DNA of 64,000 nt, from assembly GCF_003182155.1 (NCBI RefSeq), contig NZ_QGTG01000009.1, forward strand, positions 124,001-188,000. Direction: 5' to 3'. The stretch is from Chitinophaga sp. S165. Lineage in GTDB: Bacteria; Bacteroidota; Bacteroidia; Chitinophagales; Chitinophagaceae. The notes beneath the pieces are model-generated. The model had not been told where the DNA came from and did no database searches. It was given only the letters and a program-made list of their open reading frames with translations. Positions 1 to 9,338 of the stretch are shown piece by piece. The position numbers and the translations under genes are program-made. Positions within the stretch are counted from its first letter, which is position 1; each line of letters begins with the position of its first letter.

Positions 1-1
1 A

Positions 2-58
2 TACACAGCCCCTGATGAATGGCAACCCCAAAATGCTGATAACGTCCGAAAAGCATAA
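2..58 (+). CDS. C-terminal tail of an upstream gene (partial)
   Basis: The first frame-2 codons read as an open stretch of 18 residues ending in a TAA, 14 bases before the permease start. The tight spacing suggests the last codons of a gene in the same pyrimidine-degradation operon. The fragment is too short to identify, and it could be chance. Confidence 0.4.
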   Translation, partial: YTAPDEWQPQNADNVRKA

Positions 59-72
59 GTAATCTGATAAAC

Positions 73-1602
73 ATGATGGACAGCCAAAACCATGATATCA
101 ACCAGCAGATTCCCCGCTCTACACTCTATAGCGAGGACCTCGCTCCCGTGCCTCCTTCCCGGCGTACCTGGAATACCTGGAATTATGCCAGCCTTTGGAT
201 CAGTATGAGCCTGTGTATTCCAACCTATATGCTGGCCAGCTCTCTTATAGAAGGCGGTATGAACTGGTGGCAGGCGATCCTGACCATCTTTGCCGGTAAT
301 ACCGTTGTACTCATTCCAATGATCCTAAACGGTCACGCCGGTGCTAAATATGGTATTCCTTTCCCTGTATTTGCAAGGGCCAGCTTTGGTACCAAAGGAG
401 CTAACATACCAGCCATGCTGCGTGCTATTGTTGCCTGCGGATGGTTTGGTATCCAGACCTGGATAGGCGGCTTTGCCCTATACCAGATGCTGCAATTGTG
501 GATTCCCCGCTTAGCCACCTTACCGCCTGTGTTTCCTGCATCCTTCGGGCTGGCCACAGGCCCTGCTATCTGCTTTATTTTGTTCTGGTTATTGAACATG
601 TATATCGTTTATCTTGGAATAGAAAGCATTCGCAAACTGCTTGTATTCAAAGCTATCTTTTTACCAATAGCCGTACTGGCATTACTGTTTTGGGCAATAA
701 ACGCAGTTGACGGCGGACTAGGCCCGATCCTTGAACAACCTTCGAAGTTTACTTCCAATGCTGCTTTCTGGGCGTTCTTTATTCCCGGACTAACAGGTAT
801 GGTGGGCTTCTGGGCCACGCTCTCTTTGAATATCCCCGACTTTACCCGTTATGCTGTCAGCCAGAAAGCACAGATCAAAGGACAGGCCTTAGGACTGCCT
901 CCTTCAATGACACTGTTCTCTTTCATTGGCGTAGTGGTGACATCTGCCACAACCATCGTATACGGCATCACGATATGGGACCCCGTTGTCCTTGCAGGTA
1001 GGTTCGATAACAAGATATTGGTCAGCATCGCAATGATCGCTGTAGCTATTTCAACATTGGCCACCAATATCGCCGCGAATATTATCAGCCCCGCCAACGA
1101 TTTTGCCAATCTGGCCCCAAAGAAGATCAACTTCCGCATAGGTGGATATATCACGGGGATCATCGGAATACTCATTTTCCCCTGGAAATTGGTCGCCGAC
1201 CCTACAGGGTATATCTTCACATGGCTGGTTGGTTATTCGGGCTTATTAGGCCCCGTAGGTGGTATTATGATCACTGATTACTATCTGATACGTAAGCAGC
1301 AGTTAAGCGTTGATGAATTATACCAGCCCCAGGGGGCCTACAGTTTCTCCAATGGCTTCAACAGGTATGCCATGGTAGCGCTGTTGCTGGGGATTGCTCC
1401 GAACATTCCCGGTTTCCTCACTACAGTTAAAGTTATATCCCCGGAAACTGTCCCCGTCTGGATCACTCAGTTATACAGTTATGCATGGTTCGTAGGGTTC
1501 TTTGTTTCAGGCATCAGTTACTACTTCATCATGCGTTCTTATAGTATCATTACCACCACCGGAAAAAATAAGGAGGAGATCAATTATGTCACTGCTGATT
1601 AA
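73..1602 (+). CDS. NCS1-family nucleobase/hydantoin:cation symporter
   Basis: A 509-residue inner-membrane transporter with about twelve hydrophobic segments. The N-terminal region carries the NCS1 pattern: an aromatic NTWNYASLW stretch, a Gly-rich loop with AGAKYGIPFPVFARASFG, then WFGIQTWIGG. NCS1 proteins import uracil, thymine, cytosine, allantoin or hydantoins with a cation. The gene heads an operon of reductive pyrimidine catabolism and its 3' end overlaps the dihydropyrimidinase start, so uracil, thymine or a hydantoin is the likely substrate (inference from context). ATG at 73 was taken because the frame is closed by a stop at 37-39. The second ATG at 76 is equally possible. The exact substrate cannot be read from sequence. 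Confidence 0.9.
   Translation: MMDSQNHDINQQIPRSTLYSEDLAPVPPSRRTWNTWNYASLWISMSLCIPTYMLASSLIEGGMNWWQAILTIFAGNTVVLIPMILNGHAGAKYGIPFPVFARASFGTKGANIPAMLRAIVACGWFGIQTWIGGFALYQMLQLWIPRLATLPPVFPASFGLATGPAICFILFWLLNMYIVYLGIESIRKLLVFKAIFLPIAVLALLFWAINAVDGGLGPILEQPSKFTSNAAFWAFFIPGLTGMVGFWATLSLNIPDFTRYAVSQKAQIKGQALGLPPSMTLFSFIGVVVTSATTIVYGITIWDPVVLAGRFDNKILVSIAMIAVAISTLATNIAANIISPANDFANLAPKKINFRIGGYITGIIGILIFPWKLVADPTGYIFTWLVGYSGLLGPVGGIMITDYYLIRKQQLSVDELYQPQGAYSFSNGFNRYAMVALLLGIAPNIPGFLTTVKVISPETVPVWITQLYSYAWFVGFFVSGISYYFIMRSYSIITTTGKNKEEINYVTAD
1571..1576 (+). promoter_or_regulatory. Shine-Dalgarno site inside the permease 3' end
   Basis: AGGAGG lies 9 bases before the ATG at 1586. A strong SD is uncommon in this phylum. 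This one decides the dihydropyrimidinase start inside the last codons of the permease and suggests translational coupling. Confidence 0.7.
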
Positions 1603-2968
1603 AAACGGAAGGATCATTACCGCTACTGACGATTACGTCGCGGATATCTTAGTGGAAGGTGAACAGGTTGTCGCTATCGGGAAAGACCTCATCGCCGATG
1701 CCGAACGCGTCATCGATGCTTCCGGCCTGCTGGTCATGCCCGGAGGAATTGATCCGCATGTACATCTGGATATGCCTTTCATGGGTACCTTCTCCAGCGA
1801 TACACACGAAACAGGTACCAGGGCAGCTCTTTTTGGCGGTACAACAACGGTGATCGATTTTGTGTTGCAGAAACAAGGCCACTCCCTGAGAGAAGCACTG
1901 GATGAATGGAACAGCAGAGCTTTAGGTACTGCTGTAGGCGATTATAGTTTCCATATGGCCGTAACCGATTTTAACGCCAATACCAAAACGGAGATTAAAA
2001 CAATGGTGGAAACGGAAGGTATTACCTCTTTCAAAACCTTTATGGCCTATAAAGGCGCACTGATGATCGACGACCGGCAGATGACCGCATTGATGCAGGA
2101 AGTAAAACTACAGGGCGGCATGGTCACCGTGCACGCTACCAATGGCGACGTGATTGATTACCTTGTTGCGAAACACCTGGCCGAAGGAAAAACATCACCA
2201 CTGTATCATTACATCTCTCAACCGGAAGTTACGGAAGCTGAAGCCTCCGCACGTTTTACAGATCTTGCCAATTATACAGGCTGCCCTGCCTACATCGTAC
2301 ATCTCACCTGTGAAGGTGCGTTGAACGCCGTACGTAATGCCACCCGCCGGAATCAGAAAGTCTTCGTGGAAACCTGTATCCAGTACCTTTTGCTCGATGC
2401 TTCAAACTACGACAAAGGCTTCGAAAGTGCGAAGTGGGTCATGAGCCCGCCCCTCCGGGAACTTAAAGACCAGGAAACGTTATGGGCCGGTATCAACCAG
2501 GGGATTGTCAACATTGTAGCCACTGACCATTGCCCTTTTATGTGGAAACAGAAGCTGATGGGTGAGCACGATTTCTCGAAGATCCCCAATGGTCACCCCG
2601 CCATTGAAAACAGGATGGAACTGTTGTTCAGTGAAGGAGTTAACAAAAACAGGATCTCCCTGAATAAATACGTCGAAGTAGCATGTACCAACCCGGCAAA
2701 GATTTTTGGTATGTTCCCCCGCAAAGGAACGATCGCCGTCGGCAGTGACGCAGATATCATCATCTTCGATCCTCAACAGAAACATACTGTTTCCGCAGCT
2801 ACCCATCACATGAATGTGGACTACTCCGCTTATGAAGGATGGGAATTGACAGGTAAAGTGAAAACCGTACTGCTGAGAGGAAAGGTAGCAATTGATAACA
2901 ACGAATGCCTGGTTTCCAGAGGCTACGGACAATTCATCAAGCGTAATAAGGTCAGCGGAAAGATCTGA
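1586..2968 (+). CDS. hydA: Dihydropyrimidinase (D-hydantoinase)
   Basis: A cytosolic binuclear-zinc amidohydrolase that opens 5,6-dihydrouracil or dihydrothymine to the N-carbamoyl-beta-amino acid, step two of reductive pyrimidine breakdown. All metal ligands are visible: HVH at 58-60, the Lys to be carboxylated in SFKTFMAYKG at about 150, H182 in VHATNG, H238 in YIVHLT and D313 in ATDHCPF. The length of 460 residues fits the family. A longer frame begins at 1502, but the ATG at 1586 has an SD site and gives the usual MSLLIKNGRI N-terminus. It overlaps the permease by 17 bp and is followed 28 bp later by the amidase gene. Activity on hydantoins in general is also possible. Confidence 0.95.
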   Translation: MSLLIKNGRIITATDDYVADILVEGEQVVAIGKDLIADAERVIDASGLLVMPGGIDPHVHLDMPFMGTFSSDTHETGTRAALFGGTTTVIDFVLQKQGHSLREALDEWNSRALGTAVGDYSFHMAVTDFNANTKTEIKTMVETEGITSFKTFMAYKGALMIDDRQMTALMQEVKLQGGMVTVHATNGDVIDYLVAKHLAEGKTSPLYHYISQPEVTEAEASARFTDLANYTGCPAYIVHLTCEGALNAVRNATRRNQKVFVETCIQYLLLDASNYDKGFESAKWVMSPPLRELKDQETLWAGINQGIVNIVATDHCPFMWKQKLMGEHDFSKIPNGHPAIENRMELLFSEGVNKNRISLNKYVEVACTNPAKIFGMFPRKGTIAVGSDADIIIFDPQQKHTVSAATHHMNVDYSAYEGWELTGKVKTVLLRGKVAIDNNECLVSRGYGQFIKRNKVSGKI

Positions 2969-2996
2969 AAAATTCATTACCCTAAAATAGATCCTC

Positions 2997-3863
2997 ATGT
3001 CGCGTATTATCAAATCAGGACTTATTCAAATGAGCTTACCCAAAACAGAAGGAGAGGGGACCATCGACGAGATCAAGGAAGCGATGTTACAAAAACATAT
3101 TCCGCTGATTGAAGAAGCGGGTGAAAAAGGTGTACAGATCCTCTGTTTGCAGGAGATTTTTAATACGCCCTACTTCTGTCCCGGTCAGGATACTGCATGG
3201 TATCAGTCGGCCGAAACAGTGCCCGGCCCGACTACCGACAGGATCGCAGCCTATGCGAAAAAGTATAACATGGTGATCATTGTGCCTGTCTATGAAAAAG
3301 AACAGGCAGGCGTATTGTACAATACAGCTGCTGTTATCGATGCTGATGGTACTTATCTGGGCAAATACCGGAAGAACCATATTCCTCACACTTCCGGCTT
3401 TTGGGAAAAGTTCTTCTTTAAACCTGGTAATCTCGGATATCCTGTATTCCAGACCAGGTATGCAAAGGTCGGTATCTACATCTGTTATGACCGTCACTTC
3501 CCTGATGGCGCCAGGGTGCTGGGCCTTAATGGTGCAGAGATCGTATATAATCCATCAGCTACAGTAGCGGGCTTGTCACAATATCTGTGGAAACTGGAAC
3601 AACCCGCACATGCAGCTGCCAATGGATATTTCATGGGCTGTATCAATAGAGTAGGAGAAGAGAAACCCTGGAACCTGGGTAAGTTCTACGGATCGTCATA
3701 CTTTGTTGATCCACGCGGGCAGATCTTTGCCAGCGCCTCAGAAGACAAGGACGAACTGCTTATTGCCACATTCGATCTCGATATGATCGACCAGGTAAGA
3801 AGTGTATGGCAGTTTTACCGGGACCGCCGCCCCGAGACATATGGTAAACTCACAGAATTATAA
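2997..3863 (+). CDS. Beta-ureidopropionase-like carbon-nitrogen hydrolase
   Basis: A 288-residue nitrilase-superfamily amidase. The Glu-Lys-Cys triad is visible: E53 in LQEIFNTPYF, K126 in KYRKNHIP and C163 in YICYDRHFPD. In this operon it should hydrolyse N-carbamoyl-beta-alanine or N-carbamoyl-beta-aminoisobutyrate to the beta-amino acid, CO2 and ammonia, the last step of the pathway. Close relatives include N-carbamoylputrescine amidase, so the family alone does not settle the substrate; the neighbours argue for the pyrimidine role. It is translated from an ATG 28 bp after dihydropyrimidinase and followed by a 139-bp gap before preT. Confidence 0.92.
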   Translation: MSRIIKSGLIQMSLPKTEGEGTIDEIKEAMLQKHIPLIEEAGEKGVQILCLQEIFNTPYFCPGQDTAWYQSAETVPGPTTDRIAAYAKKYNMVIIVPVYEKEQAGVLYNTAAVIDADGTYLGKYRKNHIPHTSGFWEKFFFKPGNLGYPVFQTRYAKVGIYICYDRHFPDGARVLGLNGAEIVYNPSATVAGLSQYLWKLEQPAHAAANGYFMGCINRVGEEKPWNLGKFYGSSYFVDPRGQIFASASEDKDELLIATFDLDMIDQVRSVWQFYRDRRPETYGKLTEL

Positions 3864-4002
3864 TCATTCATAGAACTAATACAGCGTAAGGACAATAAGA
3901 CAGGCAGCGATAAACGTTATTACTATCGGATCGATCATTTAAGGAAGCATACCCCTCATACTGAACAACTCATAAGTTATCAGTATTGATTAAACACACC
4001 TT

Positions 4003-5349
4003 ATGGCAGTACATAATAACCGATTGACTGCTGAAGAATATGAACAACACTTCAGTGATATACACCCACCCTTCGAAACGCGGGATGCGGCACTGGTTGA
4101 AGCCAACCGCTGTCTGTTCTGCTATGACGCGCCATGCACTAAAAGCTGCCCTACTGGTATCGATGTTCCCAAATTTATTAAGCAGATCACTACAGATAAT
4201 CTCAAAGGATCTGCCTACACCATATTCTCTTCTAATATCATGGGAGGCGGTTGTGCCAAGGTTTGTCCTGTAGAAAAATTATGTGAAGGCGCCTGTGTAT
4301 ACAACCTGATGGAGGAAGAAGCAATTCCTATTGCACGCTTACAGCGTTATGCAACAGAAAGAGCAATACAGGAAAAGTGGCCTTTATTTGAAAGGAAGCC
4401 TTCCATAGGTAAAAAAGTAGCGGTGATTGGTGCAGGTCCCGGTGGGCTCAGCTGCGCACATGCGTTGTCGGGAGAAGGTATAGACGTAACTATCTACGAA
4501 AAGGAAAGTAAGGGTGGAGGATTAATGACTTATGGCATCGCCGCATATAAGGTCACGCCACAATTCTGTCAGGATGAAGTAGATTATATCACTTCTATCG
4601 GTGGCATAGATATCCAATACAATAAGGAACTCGGTAGGGATATCACCTTAGCAGATCTGCAGCAGCAATACGATGCCGTTTACCTCGCTTTCGGTGTTGG
4701 TCTTGCACGTCAGCTGTATATACCCGGAGAGCAGCTGGATGGTGTTGTAGATGCTATCAGTTTCATTTATGAGATCCGTAACAGTGGTTTTCCTGCCGTT
4801 CCTGTAGGTGACCAGGTGGCGGTTATCGGGATGGGAATGACAGCTATTGATGCCGCAACACAAGCCAAAAGACTGGGTGCAAAAGAAGTGACCCTGGTCT
4901 ATCGAAGAACGCAGCAGGAAATGCCTTGTACAGAAGCTGAACTTAACATCGCACTGTTGGATGGATGCAAAATTGTCTGGCTGGCCGCACCCACTGAAAT
5001 ATTAGGAGAAGATGGGAAGGTCACACAGCTGGTCTGCAACCTTGTAAAGCTTGAAGATGCAGGTGGCGCCCGTCGTCAACCGGTGATCACAGATGAGCAG
5101 ATAATACTGCCCGTGGATATGATCATTAAGGCCGCAGGTCAGATGCCGTTCGAACAATTGGTATACAGTCACCAATTAAGCAATGATCATGGAAAGATCA
5201 GCACTACCTGTAATGGTGTTACCAGTATTGCGGGTGTCTTTGCTGGCGGCGATTGTGTAAACGGCGGTAAGGAGGTAGTAGATGCAGTGCAGGCCGGAAA
5301 AGAGGGCGCGAAAGCAATATTGGAATACTTGCAGAACGAACGTTGTTAA
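4003..5349 (+). CDS. preT: NAD-dependent dihydropyrimidine dehydrogenase subunit PreT
   Basis: The 448-residue flavin/iron-sulfur subunit that passes electrons between NAD(H) and the PreA subunit. The N-terminus has the Cys-rich Fe-S segments CLFCYDAPCTKSCPTGID and CAKVCPVEKLCEGACV. The FAD site GAGPGGLSCAHAL follows, then an NAD(P) site around VIGMGMTAIDAATQAKRLGA and a closing GGDCVNGGKEVVDAVQAGK helix motif. The architecture matches the glutamate synthase small-subunit-like family. Its stop is 10 bp from the preA start, so the two are almost certainly co-translated. It catalyses the first step of the pathway, reduction of uracil or thymine. Confidence 0.94.
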   Translation: MAVHNNRLTAEEYEQHFSDIHPPFETRDAALVEANRCLFCYDAPCTKSCPTGIDVPKFIKQITTDNLKGSAYTIFSSNIMGGGCAKVCPVEKLCEGACVYNLMEEEAIPIARLQRYATERAIQEKWPLFERKPSIGKKVAVIGAGPGGLSCAHALSGEGIDVTIYEKESKGGGLMTYGIAAYKVTPQFCQDEVDYITSIGGIDIQYNKELGRDITLADLQQQYDAVYLAFGVGLARQLYIPGEQLDGVVDAISFIYEIRNSGFPAVPVGDQVAVIGMGMTAIDAATQAKRLGAKEVTLVYRRTQQEMPCTEAELNIALLDGCKIVWLAAPTEILGEDGKVTQLVCNLVKLEDAGGARRQPVITDEQIILPVDMIIKAAGQMPFEQLVYSHQLSNDHGKISTTCNGVTSIAGVFAGGDCVNGGKEVVDAVQAGKEGAKAILEYLQNERC

Positions 5350-5359
5350 ACTTTTAACT

Positions 5360-6628
5360 ATGGCAGACATCTCAGCAAATTTCCTGGGTATCAAATCGCC
5401 TAATCCTTTCTGGCTGGCGAGTGCTCCCCCTACAGATAAAAAAGTGAACGTATTGCGTGCCTTCGAAGCAGGTTGGGGTGGCGTAGTCTGGAAGACTTTA
5501 GGAAGCCAGGTGAAGAATGTATCCTCCCGCTACTCTTCCGTTAATTATAATGGTAGCCGTGTAATGGGCTTCAATAATATTGAGTTGATCAGCGACCGCC
5601 CGCTTGACCTTAACCTGAAAGAGATCGCAGAATGCGTCCGGCTCTTTCCCGATCGCGCCATGGTAGTTTCTCTTATGGCGGATAACAACCGGGAAAGCTG
5701 GCATGAACTGATCAAAAAGGTGGAAGATACCGGTGCACATGGCCTCGAACTGAACTTCGGTTGCCCGCATGGTATGACAGAGCGAGGCATGGGGGCTGCC
5801 GTCGGACAAGACCCTGAAATTGCTGCCCGTGTTGTGGAGTGGGTGATGGAGGCTGCTACTACACCCGTTATCACCAAGCTGACACCCAACGTCCATTCAG
5901 TAGTGCCTACAGGCCGTGCAGCGGTAAATGCCGGTACACATGCCCTGTCCCTCATTAATACGATCCAGTCTGTAACCGGCGTAGACCTGGATACATTCGT
6001 TCCTAATCCCAATGTCGGCGGACAATCTACATTCGGCGGTTATTGTGGCCCCGCTGTAAAACCTATCGCCCTGAAGATGCTCACCACTATCAGTCAGGAC
6101 CCTGTTACCGCTAAAGTGCCCATATCAGGTATTGGCGGCATCAGCACCTGGAAGGATGCGGCTGAGTTCATGCTACTGGGTGCCACAACCGTACAGGTTT
6201 GTACCGCTGCCATGCGTTATGGATTCCGCATTATCGATGATCTGTGCGATGGACTGAACAACTGGATGGATGAAAAGGGTTTTAAAACCATTGATGATTT
6301 TATTGGCCGCTCTGTGCCTACGTTGACAAATTGGGAAGAACTCGATATCAACTACCATATCATCGCAGAAATTAACCAGGAAAAATGCATTCACTGCGGC
6401 TTGTGTTATATCAGTTGTGAAGATGGATCTCATCAGGCTATCAACCTGTCATACGGAAAGCCATATAACACATACACCGTCAAGGATGAAGAGTGTGTAG
6501 GTTGCAACTTGTGTAAAATAGTCTGTCCTGTAGATAACTGCATCACAATGGTTGAACACCGCAAAGGCGACGAATACCTCAACTGGAAGGAATTCCAGCG
6601 CAGAGGGCTACCCTTAAATGACCATTGA
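5360..6628 (+). CDS. preA: NAD-dependent dihydropyrimidine dehydrogenase subunit PreA
   Basis: A 422-residue FMN-binding catalytic subunit with a dihydroorotate-dehydrogenase-like barrel and a C-terminal ferredoxin domain. Seen: NPFWLASAPPTD near the N-terminus, the ELNFGCPHGM active-site loop and two 4Fe-4S motifs, CIHCGLCYISCEDG and CVGCNLCKIVCPVDNC. The frame is open upstream to 5282 inside preT, but ATG 5360 gives the family N-terminus (MADIS) and a 10-bp gap. It is the last gene of the operon; a rho-independent terminator lies 35 bp downstream. Confidence 0.94.
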   Translation: MADISANFLGIKSPNPFWLASAPPTDKKVNVLRAFEAGWGGVVWKTLGSQVKNVSSRYSSVNYNGSRVMGFNNIELISDRPLDLNLKEIAECVRLFPDRAMVVSLMADNNRESWHELIKKVEDTGAHGLELNFGCPHGMTERGMGAAVGQDPEIAARVVEWVMEAATTPVITKLTPNVHSVVPTGRAAVNAGTHALSLINTIQSVTGVDLDTFVPNPNVGGQSTFGGYCGPAVKPIALKMLTTISQDPVTAKVPISGIGGISTWKDAAEFMLLGATTVQVCTAAMRYGFRIIDDLCDGLNNWMDEKGFKTIDDFIGRSVPTLTNWEELDINYHIIAEINQEKCIHCGLCYISCEDGSHQAINLSYGKPYNTYTVKDEECVGCNLCKIVCPVDNCITMVEHRKGDEYLNWKEFQRRGLPLNDH

Positions 6629-6662
6629 TATTAACCAAACAGGCAATTAACAAAACACAATA

Positions 6663-6687
6663 GGACTCCGTTAGGAGTCCCTTTTTT
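6663..6687 (+). terminator. Rho-independent terminator of the pyrimidine operon
   Basis: A perfect 7-bp stem (GGACTCC / GGAGTCC) with a GTTA loop, followed by C and six T. It lies just after preA. Confidence 0.88.
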
Positions 6688-6691
6688 GTAG

Positions 6692-6712
6692 CCCGGGGTT
6701 GCAAACCCCGGG
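6692..6712. repeat. 9-bp perfect hairpin next to the terminator
   Basis: CCCGGGGTT and AACCCCGGG pair perfectly around a GCA loop, followed by TTT. It lies between the preA terminator and the converging phospholipase gene and may back up termination in either direction. Confidence 0.6.
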
Positions 6713-6744
6713 TTTCGTGTTAATCGTATTGCGATCGTTGTGTT

Positions 6745-6800
6745 ATAATCATCACATCATAATCACCACATCATAATCGTCACATTATAATCATGAGATC
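6745..6800. repeat. Four tandem copies of a 14-bp unit
   Basis: Units ATAATCATCACATC, ATAATCACCACATC, ATAATCGTCACATT and ATAATCATGAGATC run head to tail with no spacer, between the preA terminator and the 3' end of the phospholipase gene. No function is evident. Confidence 0.75.
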
Positions 6801-6812
6801 AATCATCACCCC

Positions 6813-9317
6813 TCACACTACACCACCCATCAACGGGTCCGTCTGACTAACTTTCCCTGTCTCCACATGTCCCGCAAATCCTTCAAACATATCCGTTCCC
6901 TGAACGCTCACAGTATAATCATACCACTGATGACTTCTGCTTAAATTCAGCACAACCTTCACGGTCTCTTGAGCCGCCACTGTACGTTTAACAGCACCAT
7001 TCTTATAACTGTTGTCCTTTATTTCGATCACATGTGCTTTGGTATCATGGTTCGTGATGCTCACAACAATATTACCCGTTAGTGCATTCTTTTTGCCCTT
7101 CTCGTAGCTGCTTTCTATCCTGATCTGAGGGTTATTCTTATTACCGGCAAATTCACGATAGAAACCATTTGGTGCATATACACGCAGATGATAATTGCTA
7201 TTATCAAAAGCATTCAACGTCCATTCATCAGTCAGTGTATCTCCCGGAGCTGCGGCATATTGCCAGGTACGTAATGCTTCATGCTGGTAAGGTTGCATGG
7301 CATATACCATAAAAGGAGCGCCGGATGCACGTTCTCCAAAGGCAGTGTTGCCCGCATTAAAGCTGATGCTGAAACTGTTTTTCTCCTTGTTAAACTGTCC
7401 ATTCACTAGTAGCTCATAAGGTACAGCGCAGGCCTGACGTGTCCCTTTCTCCTGTTTCGGGAAGTAAGGCGATTGTGAATGATCTTTATTGATCAGGTCA
7501 ATTTCTGTATTTGTGAGGGCTTTGAAATTGTCAGGAGCCTGTTTGAACTTAGCACTGTAGATCTTCTCCATGAACGCCTGTTTCTGCAGGAACTCCGGAC
7601 TGTCGATCTTCTCGCCGTTATATGGCCTGAACGCAGCAGTGAGATCACCACATATGGTTCTTCTCCACTGCGTGATATTCTCTTCCTTGATCTGTTTGTT
7701 AAACTTCTTTGCAAGGAAGTTTTCCAGGAATTGTAAAGAGGATGTATGATCAAACAACTCTGAGCACACGTAGCCGCCTCTTGTCCATGGAGAAGCGATG
7801 ATCATAGGTACCCTGTAACCCAGTCCGATGGAGCTCTCTCTGATCCTGTTCGCCATGGCTGATGGGTTTGTCTGCTGGTCTTTTGTAGCGAAGTCCATCT
7901 TAGGATCGATACCGGCTGATACCTTACCTGTATTTTCCTTATAAGGATTTGGTACTGCATAAGGCGGCACGTGATCAAAGAAACCATCGTTCTCATCATA
8001 GGTAAGCACGAAGATCGTTTTCTTCCATACTTCCGGATTCTGTAGCAGGATCTCCATTACTTCATTTACATACCAGGGGCCGTACCAGGGCTCACCCGGA
8101 TGGTCTGAAAAGTTGGCGGGCGACATGAGCCAGGAAACAGTAGGCAGCGTACCGTTCTTTACGTCTTCCCTGAACTGATGAAGAATGTCTCCTTTAGGAA
8201 CATTCATTTCTCTTTCGGTACCATCATCCTCATACTTGATAGCGGTCAGCTCATGGTAGTGGGGATCATTACTGTTAACCGTAAATGCATTAGCATTAAG
8301 TTTCCTCTCTGCTTCAGGAAGGTTGTTATATGCCTCCTGGGTATATTGTAATTTATCTTTTTCTATGCTGACCAGCAGTTTCTTAGCTGCCGCTATTTTA
8401 AGGTTGATCGCATCTGACGCAGGCTCTTTTTCAAGGCGTTCTATCTCTTTGAGGATATTCGCTTTCTTAAGTTCGAGATTAGCAATACTGCCAGGATGCA
8501 GCCGTATATTGTAGGGCTTAAAATATTCCAGTACGTTGGTCCCGAAGTTACTGAGCCAGTCATTCTCCTCACCTTTGATGCCGAATCCCATGGTCACCTC
8601 ATTCTGGTATACTTTCCATGATATACCGTTCTCTTCGAGACGTTCAGGATAAGTTTTCCAGTTCAGTTCAGGAGTAGCATAGTTGCTGATATTCCACAGG
8701 TGAGCAACACCGGCCGGCTCGTTCTTTTCACGTACAGTGCCGGTCATCCAGTAATAACGGTTAGGGTGCGTACCGGTGATGCTGGAACAGAAGTTCTGAT
8801 CACATACGGTGAAGGCGTCTGCAAGTGAATAATAGAAAGGAAAGTCAGCACGGTCGCAATACCCTAATGTAAGTGGTATGTCTGCGTTCTCTCTTCTGGA
8901 AGCCCTTTTTACGTCAAGCCAACGGTCATATTTACCGTCATTGCGTGCATCTGTCTGATCTGTCCAGCCATGCGGCGTCGATCCCATCCAGGGCACTTTA
9001 GTGTTCAGGGTATTCAGACGGAAAGGAGCATAGGTCTGACCCTCCTTGTTAGATTGCAGCCATACTTTGTTCTTGTTGCTTAAGCGGATAGCCCGGGGAT
9101 CATTGAAGCCCCGCACGCCTTGCAGGGAACCGAACAGGTGATCAAATGAGCGGTTTTCCTGCATAAGGAATACAATGTGTTCAGCATCATAGAATGTGCT
9201 GCCCAGCTCCGGGTTAATAGCCAGTGCACGCTGTATAGCCGGTGGCATCGCGTTGGCAAGGGCGGCACTGCCTGATAGCAGTGCTGCCTTTTTTAAGAAA
9301 TCTCTGCGGGTATCCAT
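6813..9317 (-). CDS. Tat-exported phospholipase C, phosphocholine-specific type
   Basis: An 834-residue exported enzyme of the phosphoesterase/acid-phosphatase-A family that cleaves phospholipids to diacylglycerol and a phospho-head group. The N-terminus has a twin-arginine signal (TRRDFLKKA followed by a hydrophobic stretch). Catalytic elements seen: MQENRSFDHLFG (E54, N55), the metal-binding YDENDGFFDHVPP and ELFDHTSSLQFLE. The last 200 residues look like the two beta-rich C-terminal domains of this family, and the length fits. It starts 21 bp after the TonB-dependent receptor and so probably shares its transcript, controlled by the ECF sigma/FecR pair further upstream. Head-group specificity is inferred from overall similarity only. 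Confidence 0.9.
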   Translation of the reverse strand: MDTRRDFLKKAALLSGSAALANAMPPAIQRALAINPELGSTFYDAEHIVFLMQENRSFDHLFGSLQGVRGFNDPRAIRLSNKNKVWLQSNKEGQTYAPFRLNTLNTKVPWMGSTPHGWTDQTDARNDGKYDRWLDVKRASRRENADIPLTLGYCDRADFPFYYSLADAFTVCDQNFCSSITGTHPNRYYWMTGTVREKNEPAGVAHLWNISNYATPELNWKTYPERLEENGISWKVYQNEVTMGFGIKGEENDWLSNFGTNVLEYFKPYNIRLHPGSIANLELKKANILKEIERLEKEPASDAINLKIAAAKKLLVSIEKDKLQYTQEAYNNLPEAERKLNANAFTVNSNDPHYHELTAIKYEDDGTEREMNVPKGDILHQFREDVKNGTLPTVSWLMSPANFSDHPGEPWYGPWYVNEVMEILLQNPEVWKKTIFVLTYDENDGFFDHVPPYAVPNPYKENTGKVSAGIDPKMDFATKDQQTNPSAMANRIRESSIGLGYRVPMIIASPWTRGGYVCSELFDHTSSLQFLENFLAKKFNKQIKEENITQWRRTICGDLTAAFRPYNGEKIDSPEFLQKQAFMEKIYSAKFKQAPDNFKALTNTEIDLINKDHSQSPYFPKQEKGTRQACAVPYELLVNGQFNKEKNSFSISFNAGNTAFGERASGAPFMVYAMQPYQHEALRTWQYAAAPGDTLTDEWTLNAFDNSNYHLRVYAPNGFYREFAGNKNNPQIRIESSYEKGKKNALTGNIVVSITNHDTKAHVIEIKDNSYKNGAVKRTVAAQETVKVVLNLSRSHQWYDYTVSVQGTDMFEGFAGHVETGKVSQTDPLMGGVV

Positions 9318-9338
9318 ATTATTTAATTGATATTACCT

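Noticed and set aside
1502..1585. Upstream extension of dihydropyrimidinase
   Set aside because: The extra 28 residues lie in the permease gene and are not family-like. The ATG at 1586 has a Shine-Dalgarno site.
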